A DNA stretch of 64,000 nt from Cubamyces lactineus (lineage: Eukaryota > Basidiomycota > Agaricomycetes > Polyporales > Polyporaceae). Shown piece by piece: positions 1 through 11,451 of this stretch; within the stretch, counting starts at the first letter, position 1; every line of letters starts with the position of its first letter. The notes under the pieces are model-generated. The model ran no database searches. It was not told the origin of the DNA and saw nothing but the letters and a program-made list of their open reading frames with translations. The stretch lies in NCBI GenBank assembly GCA_022376465.1, contig JACDTU010000011.1, positions 992,001 through 1,056,000 of the forward strand. Direction: 5' to 3'. The translations under genes and the position numbers were made by a program.

Positions 1-920
1 GGCGTGGCTGCCTCGCGCGGACGGCACGTTCCTCACGGACACTCCACAGCAATTGGTCCAGAAGGGGAGCGTTGCGAGCGTTCCGTTCGTCACAGGGGTG
101 CGTCCCAGTCCCTGTGTATGGTAGCTCTGACAGGTCTAAGACGCGCAAATTCTAGGACTGCGATGATGAAGGGACGCTATTCTCGCTCTCCACGCTGAAC
201 ATCACGTGCGTCCAACCTTCTGCCAGTGGATGACATGATCGGCCTCCTCTTCTCACACCCGCGCTACAGCACCGAAACCGAGCTTCGTTCATACGTCGTG
301 GACAACTACATGCCCGAACTCACCACTGACGATCTGGACAACCTGATGACGCTGTACCCTGCGGACATCACACAAGGCTCTCCGTTCGACACGGGTATCT
401 TGAATGCTCTGACGCCCGAGTTCAAGCGGCTCGCCGCCATGCAGGGGGACCTCGTCTTCCAAGCACCTCGCCGGTTCTTCCTGCAAAACAGGTCAGGGAA
501 GCAGCCAACGTGGTCGTTCCGTGAGTATATTGCAGATATCTGGTTTCCCCATGCATGCTCACACGACACACCCCTTAGTGAGCAAGCGCTTCAAGGCATT
601 GCCTGGGCTCGGTTCGGTACGTGTCTGCCCACGCGTCTCTGCGAATGCCTGTCATTCATCTCTTGCGTTCATGACAGGCACATGCCACGGACATCCTCAA
701 CGTCTATGGTGGCGGTGAGCTCGCCGACTACCTCATCAACTTTGTCAACCATCTGGACCCGAACGGGAACACGGTCCCCTCGTGGCCGAAGTATACGACG
801 TCCTCCCCAAACCTACTCACATTCCTCGACGGGTCAATCCCCATTGAGATTACGAATGACGACTACCGCGTGGACGCGATGAGCCTCATGACGGAGCTCT
901 CGTTGGAGTTCCCGCTCTGA
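1..920 (+). CDS. Type-B carboxylesterase/lipase, C-terminal part (cut by window start)
   Basis: This is the 3' part of a fungal carboxylesterase type-B (Candida rugosa lipase-like) enzyme, which hydrolyses esters and is usually secreted. The first exon is open from base 2 and carries AWLPRADGTFLTDTPQQLV and then PFVTG. After an intron follow DCDDEGTLFSLSTLN and, after another, the helical block SYVVDNYMPELTTDDLDNL. An exon ending LPGLGS joins across an intron at 617-677 to AHATDILNVYGGGELADY; the His in this segment is the expected catalytic triad His. The last exon runs 678-920 and ends EFPL-stop. The nucleophile Ser lies upstream of the window. Splice sites are GT-AG. The family call is firm; the substrate is unknown. 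Confidence 0.85.
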
Positions 921-1419
921 ATGAAGAAATCAGCAGTGTAAATAAAACAGCCCCGCCAGAGTTACAACCATAATCTCGGTTATACGATGTGATGTACATA
1001 CTGGTGTTATTCACTTGCACACGTACGGCGTATTGTTGATCGAAGTATGTACGGAATCTGTCTTTCTCTGAATGCGAGCCGTGCGCCAAATAGTATGGAA
1101 TAGTCAGTGGACTCATTTCAATAATCTGACACTCGCCATATGGGTTGCAAGACATGTATGCTTCTTGATTGCAAGGCACGACGCGGGGATGACAAAGGAT
1201 ACTTAACAGCCAATAGACAGGGTGGATATGATTCAAACAGTATGGCTTACAGATACAAGCGTATGATAGCTCGATGACTGGGGGAAAGGGAGTGGGAGCA
1301 CCAACGAAAGACGGTGGAGACAATATGAATGATGGAACAGGACGGGGAAGCGGCAGCGGCGAAGCGTTTCTGTCCAAGCTACGAACACACTGTTATGACG
1401 CACGTCTTGTTGCGTCTCT
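921..1419. other. Convergent 3' intergenic region
   Basis: This is 499 bp between the stop of the esterase and the stop of NOT2. It must hold both 3' UTRs and polyadenylation sites. A minus-strand open frame of 163 codons crosses it but has no recognisable motif or intron logic. I see no gene. Confidence 0.5.
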
Positions 1420-3464
1420 TCACATTGCGCCCATCGCGATGCCCTGGAACGCGTTCCCTACGCGCGTGGGCTGGGCAGGCGTGTGCGGCTGCGGTGGCGC
1501 GTTCATCTGTAGCGTCTGGCCAGCGGCGAACAGCGGGAGGTTCTTCTCTTCGAGATCGGAGTAGAGGACGGTCATCTCCTTGCGGGCCTTCTCCCACATC
1601 TCAGGGTCCCAGTACGAGTAGGTGCCCTGTTCGCCTCCGGGGACCTTCTGCGACGGTTGCGTGCCACTCTCCTTGGTGATCCACAGGCGGAGCTCCTTGT
1701 GGTATCTCCAATTCCGGTTGTATCTGGGGAAAAACCCAGTTGAGTACTGCCATAGACAGAAAAAGAGAAGTATACACACAGTTCTTGCGCAGCGATCTCT
1801 TGGAGGGCATCCCGAGGTGACGCGTAGAACATGAAGAACAAGGTCTCATCGCTGAACGCAACAACTTTGTTCGGACCTGGCGGAGGTGGCTGAACGTTAT
1901 AACATGCCGGGAGGTGGAAGTCAGGTTCCACCGTATGCGCCGCTGATGAGTCCGCCCAGGGGGTAATGAACGTCGAGTACAGGCTTCTGGAGCAGTCCCT
2001 GTTAGGGGTATGTATGTTATGCGACGAGCACGACTACGTACCCAGGATTCTGCATGTCCAACCCCATTGTGCCTAGGTCTGTACCGATCGTGAGCAGACT
2101 TTGATCTGGGTCTGCACTCTTGATGAGCGCTAATAGGCCCAAGAGGCCCCATCGGTCCGCGGGCGACATGAGCACTTGCTGAGCCGGCGTTTGTGGCACT
2201 GTGCACATCGCGTGAGCTGAGCCCGACAGACGCATGACGTGTCTCATCACCTGCAACGGCGCCGTTCGCGACGTATGGGGTCTGCTGAGCGGGCGTGGGC
2301 TGAGAGGAGTATGCTGGCGCAGGAACACCTGGAGGGGCGTTTAGATGTTGTTGACCTTGCTGCTGCTGGGGTTGCTGGCCAGGGGTTTGACCCTGTGCGT
2401 TCTGGACATGGTTTTGTTGGCCATTAGGGAAGTTGCCGGTTTGTTGTGCACTCGGATTCACATTTGGAGAGTTCCATGCAGCGGCCGCGTTCGCATGATT
2501 GCTCTTCGTGGTAATGGTCTGGACGTTGTAAGGTACGGATCATACAACGCGCAGAACCAAAACATACCCGCTGCTTATCCGTATCGGACTGGAATCCTGG
2601 ATGTACATTCCTTGTTTGCCCCAAGTTCAACAATCCTGGTTGCTGCTGCTGTTGTTGACCACCCTGAACCCCCCCTGTCAGTGAACCTAGGAGTGTTTGT
2701 CGATGCTGCGGGTCGTTGTGCTGGAAGCCATTCAAACCGGGTGGATGGCCGTCCGCGGGGATCTGCTGGGCCTGTTGAGACTGTTGCTGTGTCGTCTGAC
2801 TTTGTCCGCCTAGCGCAGGAAAGTCTTCCGCCGTAAAGTCTCGTGGTTGATTGACCGCCGCTCCATTTCCAGCCTGTGCCCCGCTACCCCCAGCTCCTGT
2901 CCCCGCTTGGCTCGCATAGCTCGTCGTGTTCGCGCTCGATGTCGCAGATGAGTTATTTGCGGGCGTTGCGCCTAGTGCGGGGAAGTCGTTTGGATCGAGG
3001 CCGACCTCGCTCTGCGAAGACACCGAGGGGGCCGTCCCGAGGCTGGGCGCTGCATTTTGCGCTATGTGTGGGGGAAGGGTCGAATTGGCTCCGGCTCCTG
3101 GCGTTTGCTGCTGATGAGCGGCGTGCGACAGCGTTGTCTGCGAGGTAAGTTGGGCTGGCGATTGCGCCTGCTGCTGCTGGAGAGTGCTGGCGTTGTATGG
3201 GAAATTGCTTTGCCCGCGCTGTTGCTGCTGCAGGAAATTCGGTGATGGCTGGGGTACGACTGTCCTCTGGTTGGGTAGGATCGGGTAGCCTTGATTCACA
3301 TTCCTCTGTGGCATCCCATAACTTGCGTAAGGTGTGCCCCGGTATGGGCCGCCTAGTGCAGGGTTGGGAGCGAGGGCTGGTGGACGCTGTGGGGGTTGGC
3401 CTGGGTAGAACGTAAACATACCGAAGTGGTCTTTGGAGCCCTTGCGATTACCTGCTCGATGCAT
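1420..3464 (-). CDS. NOT2/CNOT2-like subunit of the CCR4-NOT complex
   Basis: NOT2 is a core subunit of CCR4-NOT, the main deadenylase and mRNA-control complex, acting in cytoplasm and nucleus. The N-terminal half is Gln/Pro/Asn/Ser-rich and disordered, with the family motif NDFPALG near the middle and a second copy, RDFTAEDFPALG, just after it. The C-terminal NOT2/3/5 domain is spread over several exons: SPADRWGLLGLLALI, TIGTDLGTMGLDM, then PDFHLPACYN with SDETLFFMFY, then YNRNWRYHKELRLWITKE and GTYSYWDPEMWEKAR. It ends AFQGIAMGAM-stop at 1420. I place the start at the ATG at 3464 (MHRAGNRKG); an in-frame ATG at 3419 (MFTFYPGQ) is an alternative. The gene is divergent from RPC9. Exact introns in the Gln-rich part are uncertain. 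Confidence 0.85.
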
Positions 3465-3696
3465 GTTTTCACGGACGTACGAGTGGCGAAGAGGTTCACA
3501 GAGTCGACGAGGGCGGTTGGATAAAGAGGCTTTGCACGCTGTGTCGGATGGTGGTGGCGGAGAAAGCGGGAATGGACAGCGAGCGCCCGCCGTCAACAAT
3601 GGCTTGACTACCGACCGCAACCTCGATCTCGACAAATCCCAGCCTACGGCACCGCGCACCTTGTATTTCTAGACTTGACTATATGCTATCGTAGTT
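3465..3696. promoter_or_regulatory. Shared divergent promoter of NOT2 and RPC9
   Basis: Only 232 bp separate the chosen NOT2 start (minus) from the RPC9 start (plus), so both core promoters must lie here. No clear TATA box is visible, as expected for housekeeping genes. The boundary moves by 45 bp if NOT2 starts at 3419. Confidence 0.5.
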
Positions 3697-4503
3697 ATGG
3701 AGGTCTGCACAATTTTTTGCCAGGCGGGAACGGCTTGTTGACTATCAATCAGGTCCTCAACCAACGCTCGGCGCTGCTCTCTAATTACGAGGTCCTGACC
3801 CTCCTCAAAGAACTCGAAAGCGACCATCTCGCGCGTACAAAGACTGCGCTGCGTATAAAGAAAGAAGAGGAGGCCGCCGGACTTCCGCCAAAACACCAGG
3901 CACCGCCTGACGATGTCTGCGAGAACTTGAGGACGGTCGAGGTCGAGGTGAGCATCTCGCATATTGTGGACCTATCTGGGGGGCCGGAGGCCGACTGACT
4001 ACAGTCTGCGCCGTAGGCCATACAATACTTGTCTGCAGATTACCAGCCCACCTCCGCGCAAAGCGAGGAAGGTATCGCGCAGCTTACGCGCACACTGGGC
4101 CAGTGGGACCTCACGAAAGCCGAGAAGCTACAGATCGTGAATTTAGCACCTACGGAGCCTGTCGAACTCTATGTGGTAAGTGCTGTGGCGTATCAGATAT
4201 ACATAATGCTGATGAACAACACAGATCGTAGAAGAGCTCGAGGACCGCTTTGGCGACAAGATGGAAGACATTCTGGCCGCTGTAAAGTCTTCGCTCTCGG
4301 ACCCTCACCCCACAGTCAATGGGACGTCAGAAGGGGGCAACGCTGCACAGACCTTGCAGGCAGAAAGCACCGTTTACACAGAATATGAAGAGGAATATAC
4401 ACAGGAGGCCGAGCAGTGGGACTACGACGCGAACGAGGTCGTTTTCGACGATACGGGCGAGGGCGCTGGTGTCGAGGGGGATCTAGACATGGAGGATGAT
4501 TGA
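3697..4503 (+). CDS. RPC9: DNA-directed RNA polymerase III subunit RPC9 (Rpc17/CRCP-like)
   Basis: RPC9 (yeast Rpc17) pairs with RPC8 in the Pol III stalk that recruits TFIIIB. The spliced model has four exons: 3697-3702 (only ATGGAG), 3753-3947, 4017-4175 and 4225-4503. The junction gives MEV-LNQRSALLSNYEVLTLL, the expected family N-terminus, which supports the 6-nt first exon. Next come KELESDHLARTKTALRIKKE, then AIQYLSADYQP, LGQWDLTKAEKLQIVNLAP and PVELYVIVEELEDRF, the HRDC-like fold of the family. All phases agree. The C-terminus has a long acidic tail (EYEEEYTQEAEQWDY to DLDMEDD). It converges on the serine-rich gene downstream. Confidence 0.92.
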
Positions 4504-4788
4504 GGTGAGCTCAACTTATCATACGGGAGTTCGAACATATAGCTGATGCACAACAGAGATTAGCTTTGACTTCTGACATGTATCTACTACACAACATGTC
4601 CGAACGTAGGGTGTATGCTACTTTGCAGAGGCGCAAAGGGTCCGACTGCAGCGCGATTAACCAACACTGTTCAAAGGAATGGCACAAGGAAGGATCGACA
4701 GTTATACACGGAGACCGAAGCTCGAGAATGGCGGACAACAGCCAGGGAAGGCGGAGGCAAACGATAGTGTAATGCGCAAGTAGGGCGA
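4504..4788. other. Convergent 3' region between RPC9 and the serine-rich gene
   Basis: This 285 bp stretch separates two facing stop codons. It holds both 3' UTRs; no gene or repeat is seen. Confidence 0.5.
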
Positions 4789-7415
4789 CTAGCTGCGGGG
4801 CACGAAGATCGCGACGAGAACGATGAAGGGAATGTAGGTAAAGAGCGACACCACGGACATGACGCGACACCGAAAACGCCACGACCTCGCATCTGCACAC
4901 GATTGCCTTCAGGCAAGTTGGCGCGATATTGGGACAACACTCACCATGCTCTACTTGCGGGTCGTCAAGAGTAACCGCCTTCTCCGTGTCTGTACCACCG
5001 ACCTGCCTCGTCTTGGGTATCCTCCAGAAACTCGCCAGATACCACAGAGGGAAGAATATGAAGCCGAGGAAAAAGAACCACGCGTGTGCGGGCGATCCTT
5101 CTTGCTCAGCGGTCCGCCGCTCTAGGTACCATGGCGTTGGGTGAATGCGCGGTGGCTTCCGGGGATCCCGCATGTGGTACATGCTCGAACGCACGCTCAT
5201 TGAGGGCGCGTGCGGAGCGACGAGTGCGCTGATGGGGATGGATATCTCGGACATGCTCCGCCGACGCTCGGCGTTCCGGTGCACGGCTGCAATCATGGAC
5301 TCGGGGCGAGCACCGGAGCGCATGGAAGCGGTTTTAGAGGCGGCACGATGGAGAGGGGAATGTGTGGCGGTCCGACTGGGCCATGAGTCGGTCGGGTGCC
5401 GAGTCACAGAGGCGGGTCTAGAGTGAGAGGGACTGGCTGACGGGGAAGTGGTCGACAGCCGGGCGCGCTTGCGGCCGTTGTACGAGGACGGCGCACGGGA
5501 GACCTCAGACGCATGATGAGAACCTACGGCGATGCCGTCAGCAAAGCCAGGGCTGAGAGATTGAGTACTCACGACGGCCACCTTCTGGGAGAACAAACGT
5601 CGCGTGGTGTCCTACTCGCTGGTCGGGGGGAGTGATGTCGACCTCCTCCGCCTTGCGTTTCCCCTTGTTGTTCACTGGGGTCTCGAGCACAGACTTTTCC
5701 GAGACAGACCTGAGACCAGGCTCGCTCGCGGTGCGCGGGGTGCGTTGTACGCGCACGGGCGTCGGTGTTTGCGGGGGTGATGTCGGAAAGACAGCTGAGG
5801 ATGGTCCAAACCCTCCGTTTTCTTTCGAGGTGGACGCGGTAGGCGTGGACGGCTCGCTGAGTTGAGAGCTGCGTCTGCTACGGACTCTGATGTGCGATCC
5901 AGTGCGAGAAGCGGAACTGGAGCCTCTTTTGAGCGTGTCTCTCGTGTCGATGGAGTGTCTAGAGTTCAACGTGTTCGTCGCATCTCGTGGTTCTGCCATC
6001 CAGCTATCGTCCTTGCGCTCTGGGAAATCGGCGGGGGTTGAGGAAGAACGCGATAAGTTATCGGTAACGCCGTCGCTGCGGTTCTCCGCTGCAATTTTCT
6101 CGTCGTTAGCAGAGGCGAAGGTGGGCTCGTTGACGCGCTCACCGTCTAGCAGTGTCGGCGATGCAGGAAACGATGAAGGGGGAAGGGGTATAAAGCGAGA
6201 ACAAGGCTCACCTGTTCTCTCGCTCGACGCATGCAGGGCATGAGGCTCGGCAGCTGCCGATAGCAACAGTCGCCCGTCCCCGCCACGCGACGGCCCGCTC
6301 ACCTTCGTTCCGTCCGTCTCACACACCGACTGGAACGCTGCATTTGAGCCTGCCTCGAGTGCTTGGAATTCACTTGGGTGGGTAGGCAGAGTTCCTCCGC
6401 TCATAACACGTTGCGTCACAACGTGCGCAAGGTGGTCAGTTGCCGTCGACTCAGGGCGCTTCGTGAGACCACGATGGTGATGCTCGCTGCTGCTTGTGGA
6501 AGGCTGACTGCTTGAGGCGGTTGTGGCAGGAACTTCCGATACTGTGGCCCTCGGCAGGCTTGTGGTCGGCGCAGGAACGTCAGAGGGGAGAACGCAGCCT
6601 GTCGGAGACGTGATCTGCACCATTGACGGGGACCTCTGGCCTAGGGAGGAATATTGAACGTGCTCAGCTGACGTGCTCTGTCCATCGGTTGTGTGAAGAC
6701 CTCTATGGCTCCTCGTGTCGACGGAGGCTGATCCATGGGACACTTCGGAAGGGGCTCCAGGTATAGACACTTGACTACTTCCCGGTTGACGTATAGAAGA
6801 CATCGACGCCACATTGGACACCGTGCGTCCTTCGCCGGTGTTGCTGGAGGAAGAGCCATTCACTAAAGACGAGCTCCTACGTGAGCTACGGTGGGATGGT
6901 GACATGCTGCTATAGACAGCGGTCGGTTTCTGCGTACGGCGGCGGCCGAACGTCGACCAAGGAGAAGTCGCCGTGGTCGTGCTTCGTCGCGATGGTCCTG
7001 GCGCTTGCCTTCTCAATGACGGCGTACTGGAGTCGATGATTCGGTCGGGGACGTTGTCATTTTCCTTCTCGGAGGAGTGCCGTTCGTGCGTTGCAGCGTC
7101 ATCGGCACCTTCGCCGGGGCGGCGAGTGAGAACGAGCCCAGCCAAACCGGATCGTTTTCGCACGCGAGGTTTCAGCGCACCGTGCTGGGTTGGTTCACTC
7201 TCCCTTTCCAGTGCGCCCAGCAGGGCAGGGAGGTCCTCGACGATGCGCCGATCGACAAGCAAAGGCTCCGATCGGGAAAGAGACAGCATATGGAAGGCTG
7301 CCGGTTCTACTGGTGGGGGTGGATTGCCGGTATTCGATTGTAGAGCGAGCTGAACAGATGCCGAGCTCCTCTGGCTCAGCGTTCGCTTTCTGAGGCGTTC
7401 GATGATGGACGGCAT
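4789..7415 (-). CDS. Serine-rich protein with two C-terminal membrane segments
   Basis: I recognise this only as a conserved-looking fungal type, not a named family. The model has three exons on the minus strand: 7415-5573, 5523-4945 and 4892-4789, giving 841 codons with matching phases. The first 600 or so residues are Ser/Thr/Pro-rich and probably disordered, starting MPSIIERLRKRTLSQRSS. Near residue 740 a short conserved-looking block, PRIHPTPWYLERR, precedes a hydrophobic segment with aromatic and Pro residues (WFFFLGFIFFPLWYLASFW). A second hydrophobic segment closes the protein (VVSLFTYIPFIVLVAIFV then PRS-stop). The topology suggests a large cytosolic N-terminus anchored by a hairpin or two C-terminal helices. 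Function unknown; a scaffold or stress-sensing role would be speculation. Confidence 0.78.
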
Positions 7416-8764
7416 GGATGCAGCAGCTATATACTGGGTAAGGACACCATTGAGAGAGAAGTGAATATAGGGCTAGAACTGAATGGTAGAGCGGGTAACC
7501 ATGCCCCATCTCATGAGGGCCACCCTGCAATGCGCGTATGACGGTGCGTAGATGCTTTCTCGTCAACCTAGCATCCCGATCGCCGCAGCTCCTCCGTTAT
7601 AGGTCAGGCTGCATGCGATAGAAGGCCGTAGTAGTGCATCATAGTCCACGTACGGGCTGCCTTTCTACGCAGGCTATATTTACCAGGGAACTCTCGTACG
7701 TGAGCCTTTATCACGTTCGAAACAGCAACACTCGGGCTATAAGTGCAGCGTCATTGAGGCCAGTCTACCCTGCCTGCATCACAGCGTCAGGTATTGCTCA
7801 CTTGCAAGCACGTACCCTCATCAATGAGGATACGGTATCGCAAGGGCCGCATACAAACCCGAGCAATAGTACAGATATCACAGACTATGGGCACCATTTT
7901 ACTCACCTCAAGGTGGCAAGGATACGGATGGGCGGAAGATGAGTGTGGGCAGCAAGAGCAATGTGATCCCTCAGCTAGCACCGCTGCGAATAGTTTGTTG
8001 CGTAGGTAAAAGAAGTTATGCCATCTTGACAGACCGCCACTCGCACAGGATCACCCATATCGGGACGGGTGGGGTTCCCATGCATCACCTCGAGGCATAT
8101 CGCCGAATCTTCTGTCAAGGCGCACAAGATAGCAGGGGGATTCAATCAATCAGGCTTTCCCGCGTAGAGAGGAAAGGGTCTAGGTCACGCTGGGATCTCG
8201 CGATGGTACAAGAAAGAAGATGGAGTTTGTGGTATGAAAGAGTGTCAAACCTAGTACAAATAGGGACATACAACCTTATAAGGATGTTCGGCAGCAGCCG
8301 GAGTGCGTGGTGAGCGGTGATCACTGGTGGTGTAATGTGTTGGAACGGTCAAGTCAAAGATAATGTGAGAGAACAAACATCATCTTAACAAGCCAGGCAT
8401 CGGGGTGAGCGAGGGTCATGAGAAGATATGAAGCTTTGGAATAGTTGGACGCTCAGGAACACTGGCTGCAAGTTGAATCACACAATGAGCAGTTAAGAAT
8501 CTTCGGCAATTTGTCTTCGAGCACTAATGCATTCGGTATGTGTGAGTTACGGATAGTAGGTCAATTGTAGAGACTAAGGTTGTTGAAGAAAACGGGACGA
8601 CGGCGCTGCGGCTGCGAACTCCGAATCGTGGGTAGAGTGTGACAGACGCGTGACAATGTCACGAGACAATCACAGCCGATGAGCACCGCCGGGAACAGAC
8701 GCCGAGCTTGCCGTCGCCATCGTAGTCCACGTCCACCACCTCTCCTCTCCCCTCCCCGCTCGCC
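7416..8764. other. Divergent intergenic region, 1.35 kb
   Basis: This region lies upstream of both the serine-rich gene (minus) and the epsin gene (plus) and so must hold their promoters. A pyrimidine-rich tract just before the epsin ATG (about 8735-8760) resembles fungal CT-rich initiator regions. Several open frames of 60-120 codons occur, but none has motif support. Confidence 0.45.
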
Positions 8765-10787
8765 ATGGACCGTCTTGAGTCACTCGGCAATGCGCTTTCT
8801 CAGATTACGTTGTACGACATCAAGTCTATGGTCAACCAGGTCTGTCGTAGAGCATGACTACAGTACCGATCGAGTATTCATACGCACGCACGTAGGCCAA
8901 GAATGTCGTGTTCAACGTAAGTGAGATGGAAGCGAAGGTCCGGGATGCCACGAACGACGAGCCTTGGTGGGTGAAATCTTGTACCTGTGGATACTGCAAA
9001 GACTAAGTCGCGTAGGGGTGCGAGTTCCACGTTGATGCAAGAGATTGCCCAAGGGTGCGTGGCACACCATCTTCACAATTGGACAAGCAAGCTAACCGTA
9101 TATCCATTTATGCAGGACTTTCAACTTGTGCGTATAGCATTGCATTGTATGTCATACACTCGCATATCAACATTCCGCAGCCAAAACTTCAACGAGATCA
9201 TGCCCGCGATTTACTCACGCTTTATGGAGAAGGAGGCGCGACAGTGGCGACAGATCTACAAGGCTGGTTATACATCCCCGTCTGTGCGACCGCAATATAA
9301 CCAGTCCAACACAGGCTCTACAACTCCTTGAGTATCTGGTGAAGAACGGCAGCGAACGCGTCGTTGACGATGCTCGTTCTCACATTGCGACCATCAAGAT
9401 GCTGAGGAACTTCTACTATGTGGACGAGAAGGGAAAGGATCAAGGCATCAATGGTACGTCGTACCCCTTCTATGCGACGTGCTATCGATTTACTGGGCTG
9501 CAGTTCGCAACCGTGCCAAGGAGTTGGTTGAACTCCTGGGAGACGTCGAGAAGATTCGTGCCGAGCGGCGCAAGGCCAAAGCTAACAGGCATAAATATAC
9601 CGGTGTTGGCAATGATGCGATGAGCTTTGGTTCTAGCGGCCGATACGGAGGATTTGGCAGTGACAGTCTTGGATATGGTGGCAGCTATGGTAGCGGAGGT
9701 GGCGGAGGCAGCAGCAGCCGTGGTGAGTTGATTGCTCTTTCGAGCTAGACATGGTGACTAACGGAACTTAGTAGACTACGACAGCTACGATGGTGGTAGC
9801 GGGAGCTACAGTGGAGGTTTTCGTGACAATAACTCCCGACGTCAATTCCAGGAGTACGACGCCGGTGATGATGATGTATTGCCGCGGCGGTCGAACTCAG
9901 TCGCTGGCGCCGCTTCATCCTCAGTTGCGCCTGCAGTGCACCGTTCGTCAACACTTCCGACAACCGCAGCAGCAGCTCCTGAGCCAAAGGGCAAACAACC
10001 AGTAGTTGACCTTTTGGGCATGGACGACGATGCATTCGGCAGTACGACTAGCGCTCCAGCCGAGAAGGCCCTCCCAGCATTGGGTAGCCAACCAACTGCG
10101 CTTGGTACGTATACATGGTTGAGAGTCGAGCTTGGACGCTGATGAACCACAGGCGGCGATGACGATTTTGACGACTTCCAAAGCGCCCCTCCTTCGGCGG
10201 CTCCTGCTAGCAACCTATCGTTCCTTGGCTCTACACCGTCCGTTCCTCCCCAACCTCCGCAACCGCAACCAGCAGCGAACAACAACTTGTTCAACATGTT
10301 GTCCTCAACTACCGCTACAGCGGCACCGGCTAGGCCGGCTTACATGTCGCCCCAAGCGGTCCCTCTTCAGACCCCAATGCAGAGCACAATGCGACCACCC
10401 ATGATGGCGTCTCCGCCCCCAATGATGTCACCGCAGGCGCCCCTTATGCCCACGATGACACCCACCTCACCCCCTCCGCGCTCGAATGTCACCTCTCCAG
10501 CGGCATCAAACCCAACGCAAAAACCATCCGCCACAAGCTTCGATGATCTGTGGTCTATGTCCCTTGGCTCTTCCTCCACTGCCAAGAGCAGCAACACATC
10601 CGGAGCATCCCAGCAGAAAAGCATCAAGGAGATCGAGAAGGAGAAGGCTCAAGCACAGATCTGGGGTGCAGGTCAGAACAAGCCAGGTTCGGGCTTTGGT
10701 TCCTTTGCCGGTGCCTCCGCTCCGTTGGCTTCTGGCGCAGCGCCTTCGGCCTCCTCGGGGAACGCCTTGGATGACCTCTTGTTCTGA
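8765..10787 (+). CDS. Ent3-like epsin (ENTH-domain clathrin adaptor)
   Basis: This is an ENTH-domain adaptor of the Ent3/epsinR type, which binds phosphoinositides and clathrin adaptors at the trans-Golgi network and endosomes. There are nine exons: 8765-8839, 8896-8966, 9016-9054, 9116-9127, 9181-9262, 9315-9453, 9504-9722, 9775-10104 and 10153-10787, giving 533 aa. Residues 1-150 form the ENTH domain: ITLYDIKSMVNQAKNVVFN, EAKVRDATNDEPWGASSTLM, FNEIMPAIYSRF, LEYLVKNGSERVVDDARSHI. A Gly/Ser-rich linker follows, then DDDFDDFQS, an acidic-Phe motif like the gamma-ear ligands of Ent3/Ent5. The Pro/Met-rich tail ends ALDDLLF. Intron 9263-9314 appears to be GC-AG. Exon 4 is only 12 nt. Confidence 0.93.
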
Positions 10788-11451
10788 GCGCCGGTGAGTA
10801 GGCTGGGAGGACGCAGTCCAGGGTTTGTTTGTTTCGTTGTTTGGAGATAGAGGTCCCGCCTTCTGCGTGTATAGCTCGGGTACCACCAGTCTGGATGTCG
10901 GAATTCAGTTTCGGAATATGCGCATGGTTCGATCGTCTTGTTGGTGTCCTCGCGGTCCTGACCGCATTGCTCGCTGAGCTAGTGCCTGCCCCAGGAACGG
11001 TGGGAGTGTGACTCGTGCTCGTGCTGTGCTTACGTTCCCTTCGTTCTTCGCGGTGTAATCTCCAGAGGTCCTTTATCTGAGATTAGCCTCGAGGAATGGA
11101 CTGAGGATGTGGCGCTGGGCAGCATGCTTTTGCTGGGTCGCCGGTCTCACACTCTTATCGTGGCATTCCGACTTGCGTTCACCCGGGCAACATGACCATG
11201 CACGTCAAGCAGAGCTGCCGCCCGCTGGCAGATGAGCGGCCTGTTGGTCACGGAAATGTTCCATACGGTCTGAGGAACCCATTGATGTGAGCGAACCCTG
11301 GCCGTGATCATGCGACCGGCACCATTCCCGCTTCCGCATCAAACCAAGGTCCCGACCGCGTGGTCGTCGAGGATATAGAAGAAGCTCTGCGAGGAAGACT
11401 GGCTTGCACGCCCTCGCCCCCAAGTCATCCACCTGGCCAACTGTCGTGACT
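10788..11451. other. Intergenic region upstream of GH20 gene 1
   Basis: This 664 bp region holds the 3' UTR of the epsin gene and the promoter of the first hexosaminidase. A weak TATA-like GATATAGAAG lies about 80 bp before the ATG. No gene is seen. Confidence 0.4.

Noticed and set aside
886..1377. A 163-codon minus-strand frame in the convergent interval
   Set aside because: It has no family motif, no promoter space and overlaps the esterase end.
2345..2836. A 163-codon plus-strand frame antisense to NOT2
   Set aside because: Its hydrophobic look (LLLLGLLA) is the reverse of the Gln-rich coding tract.
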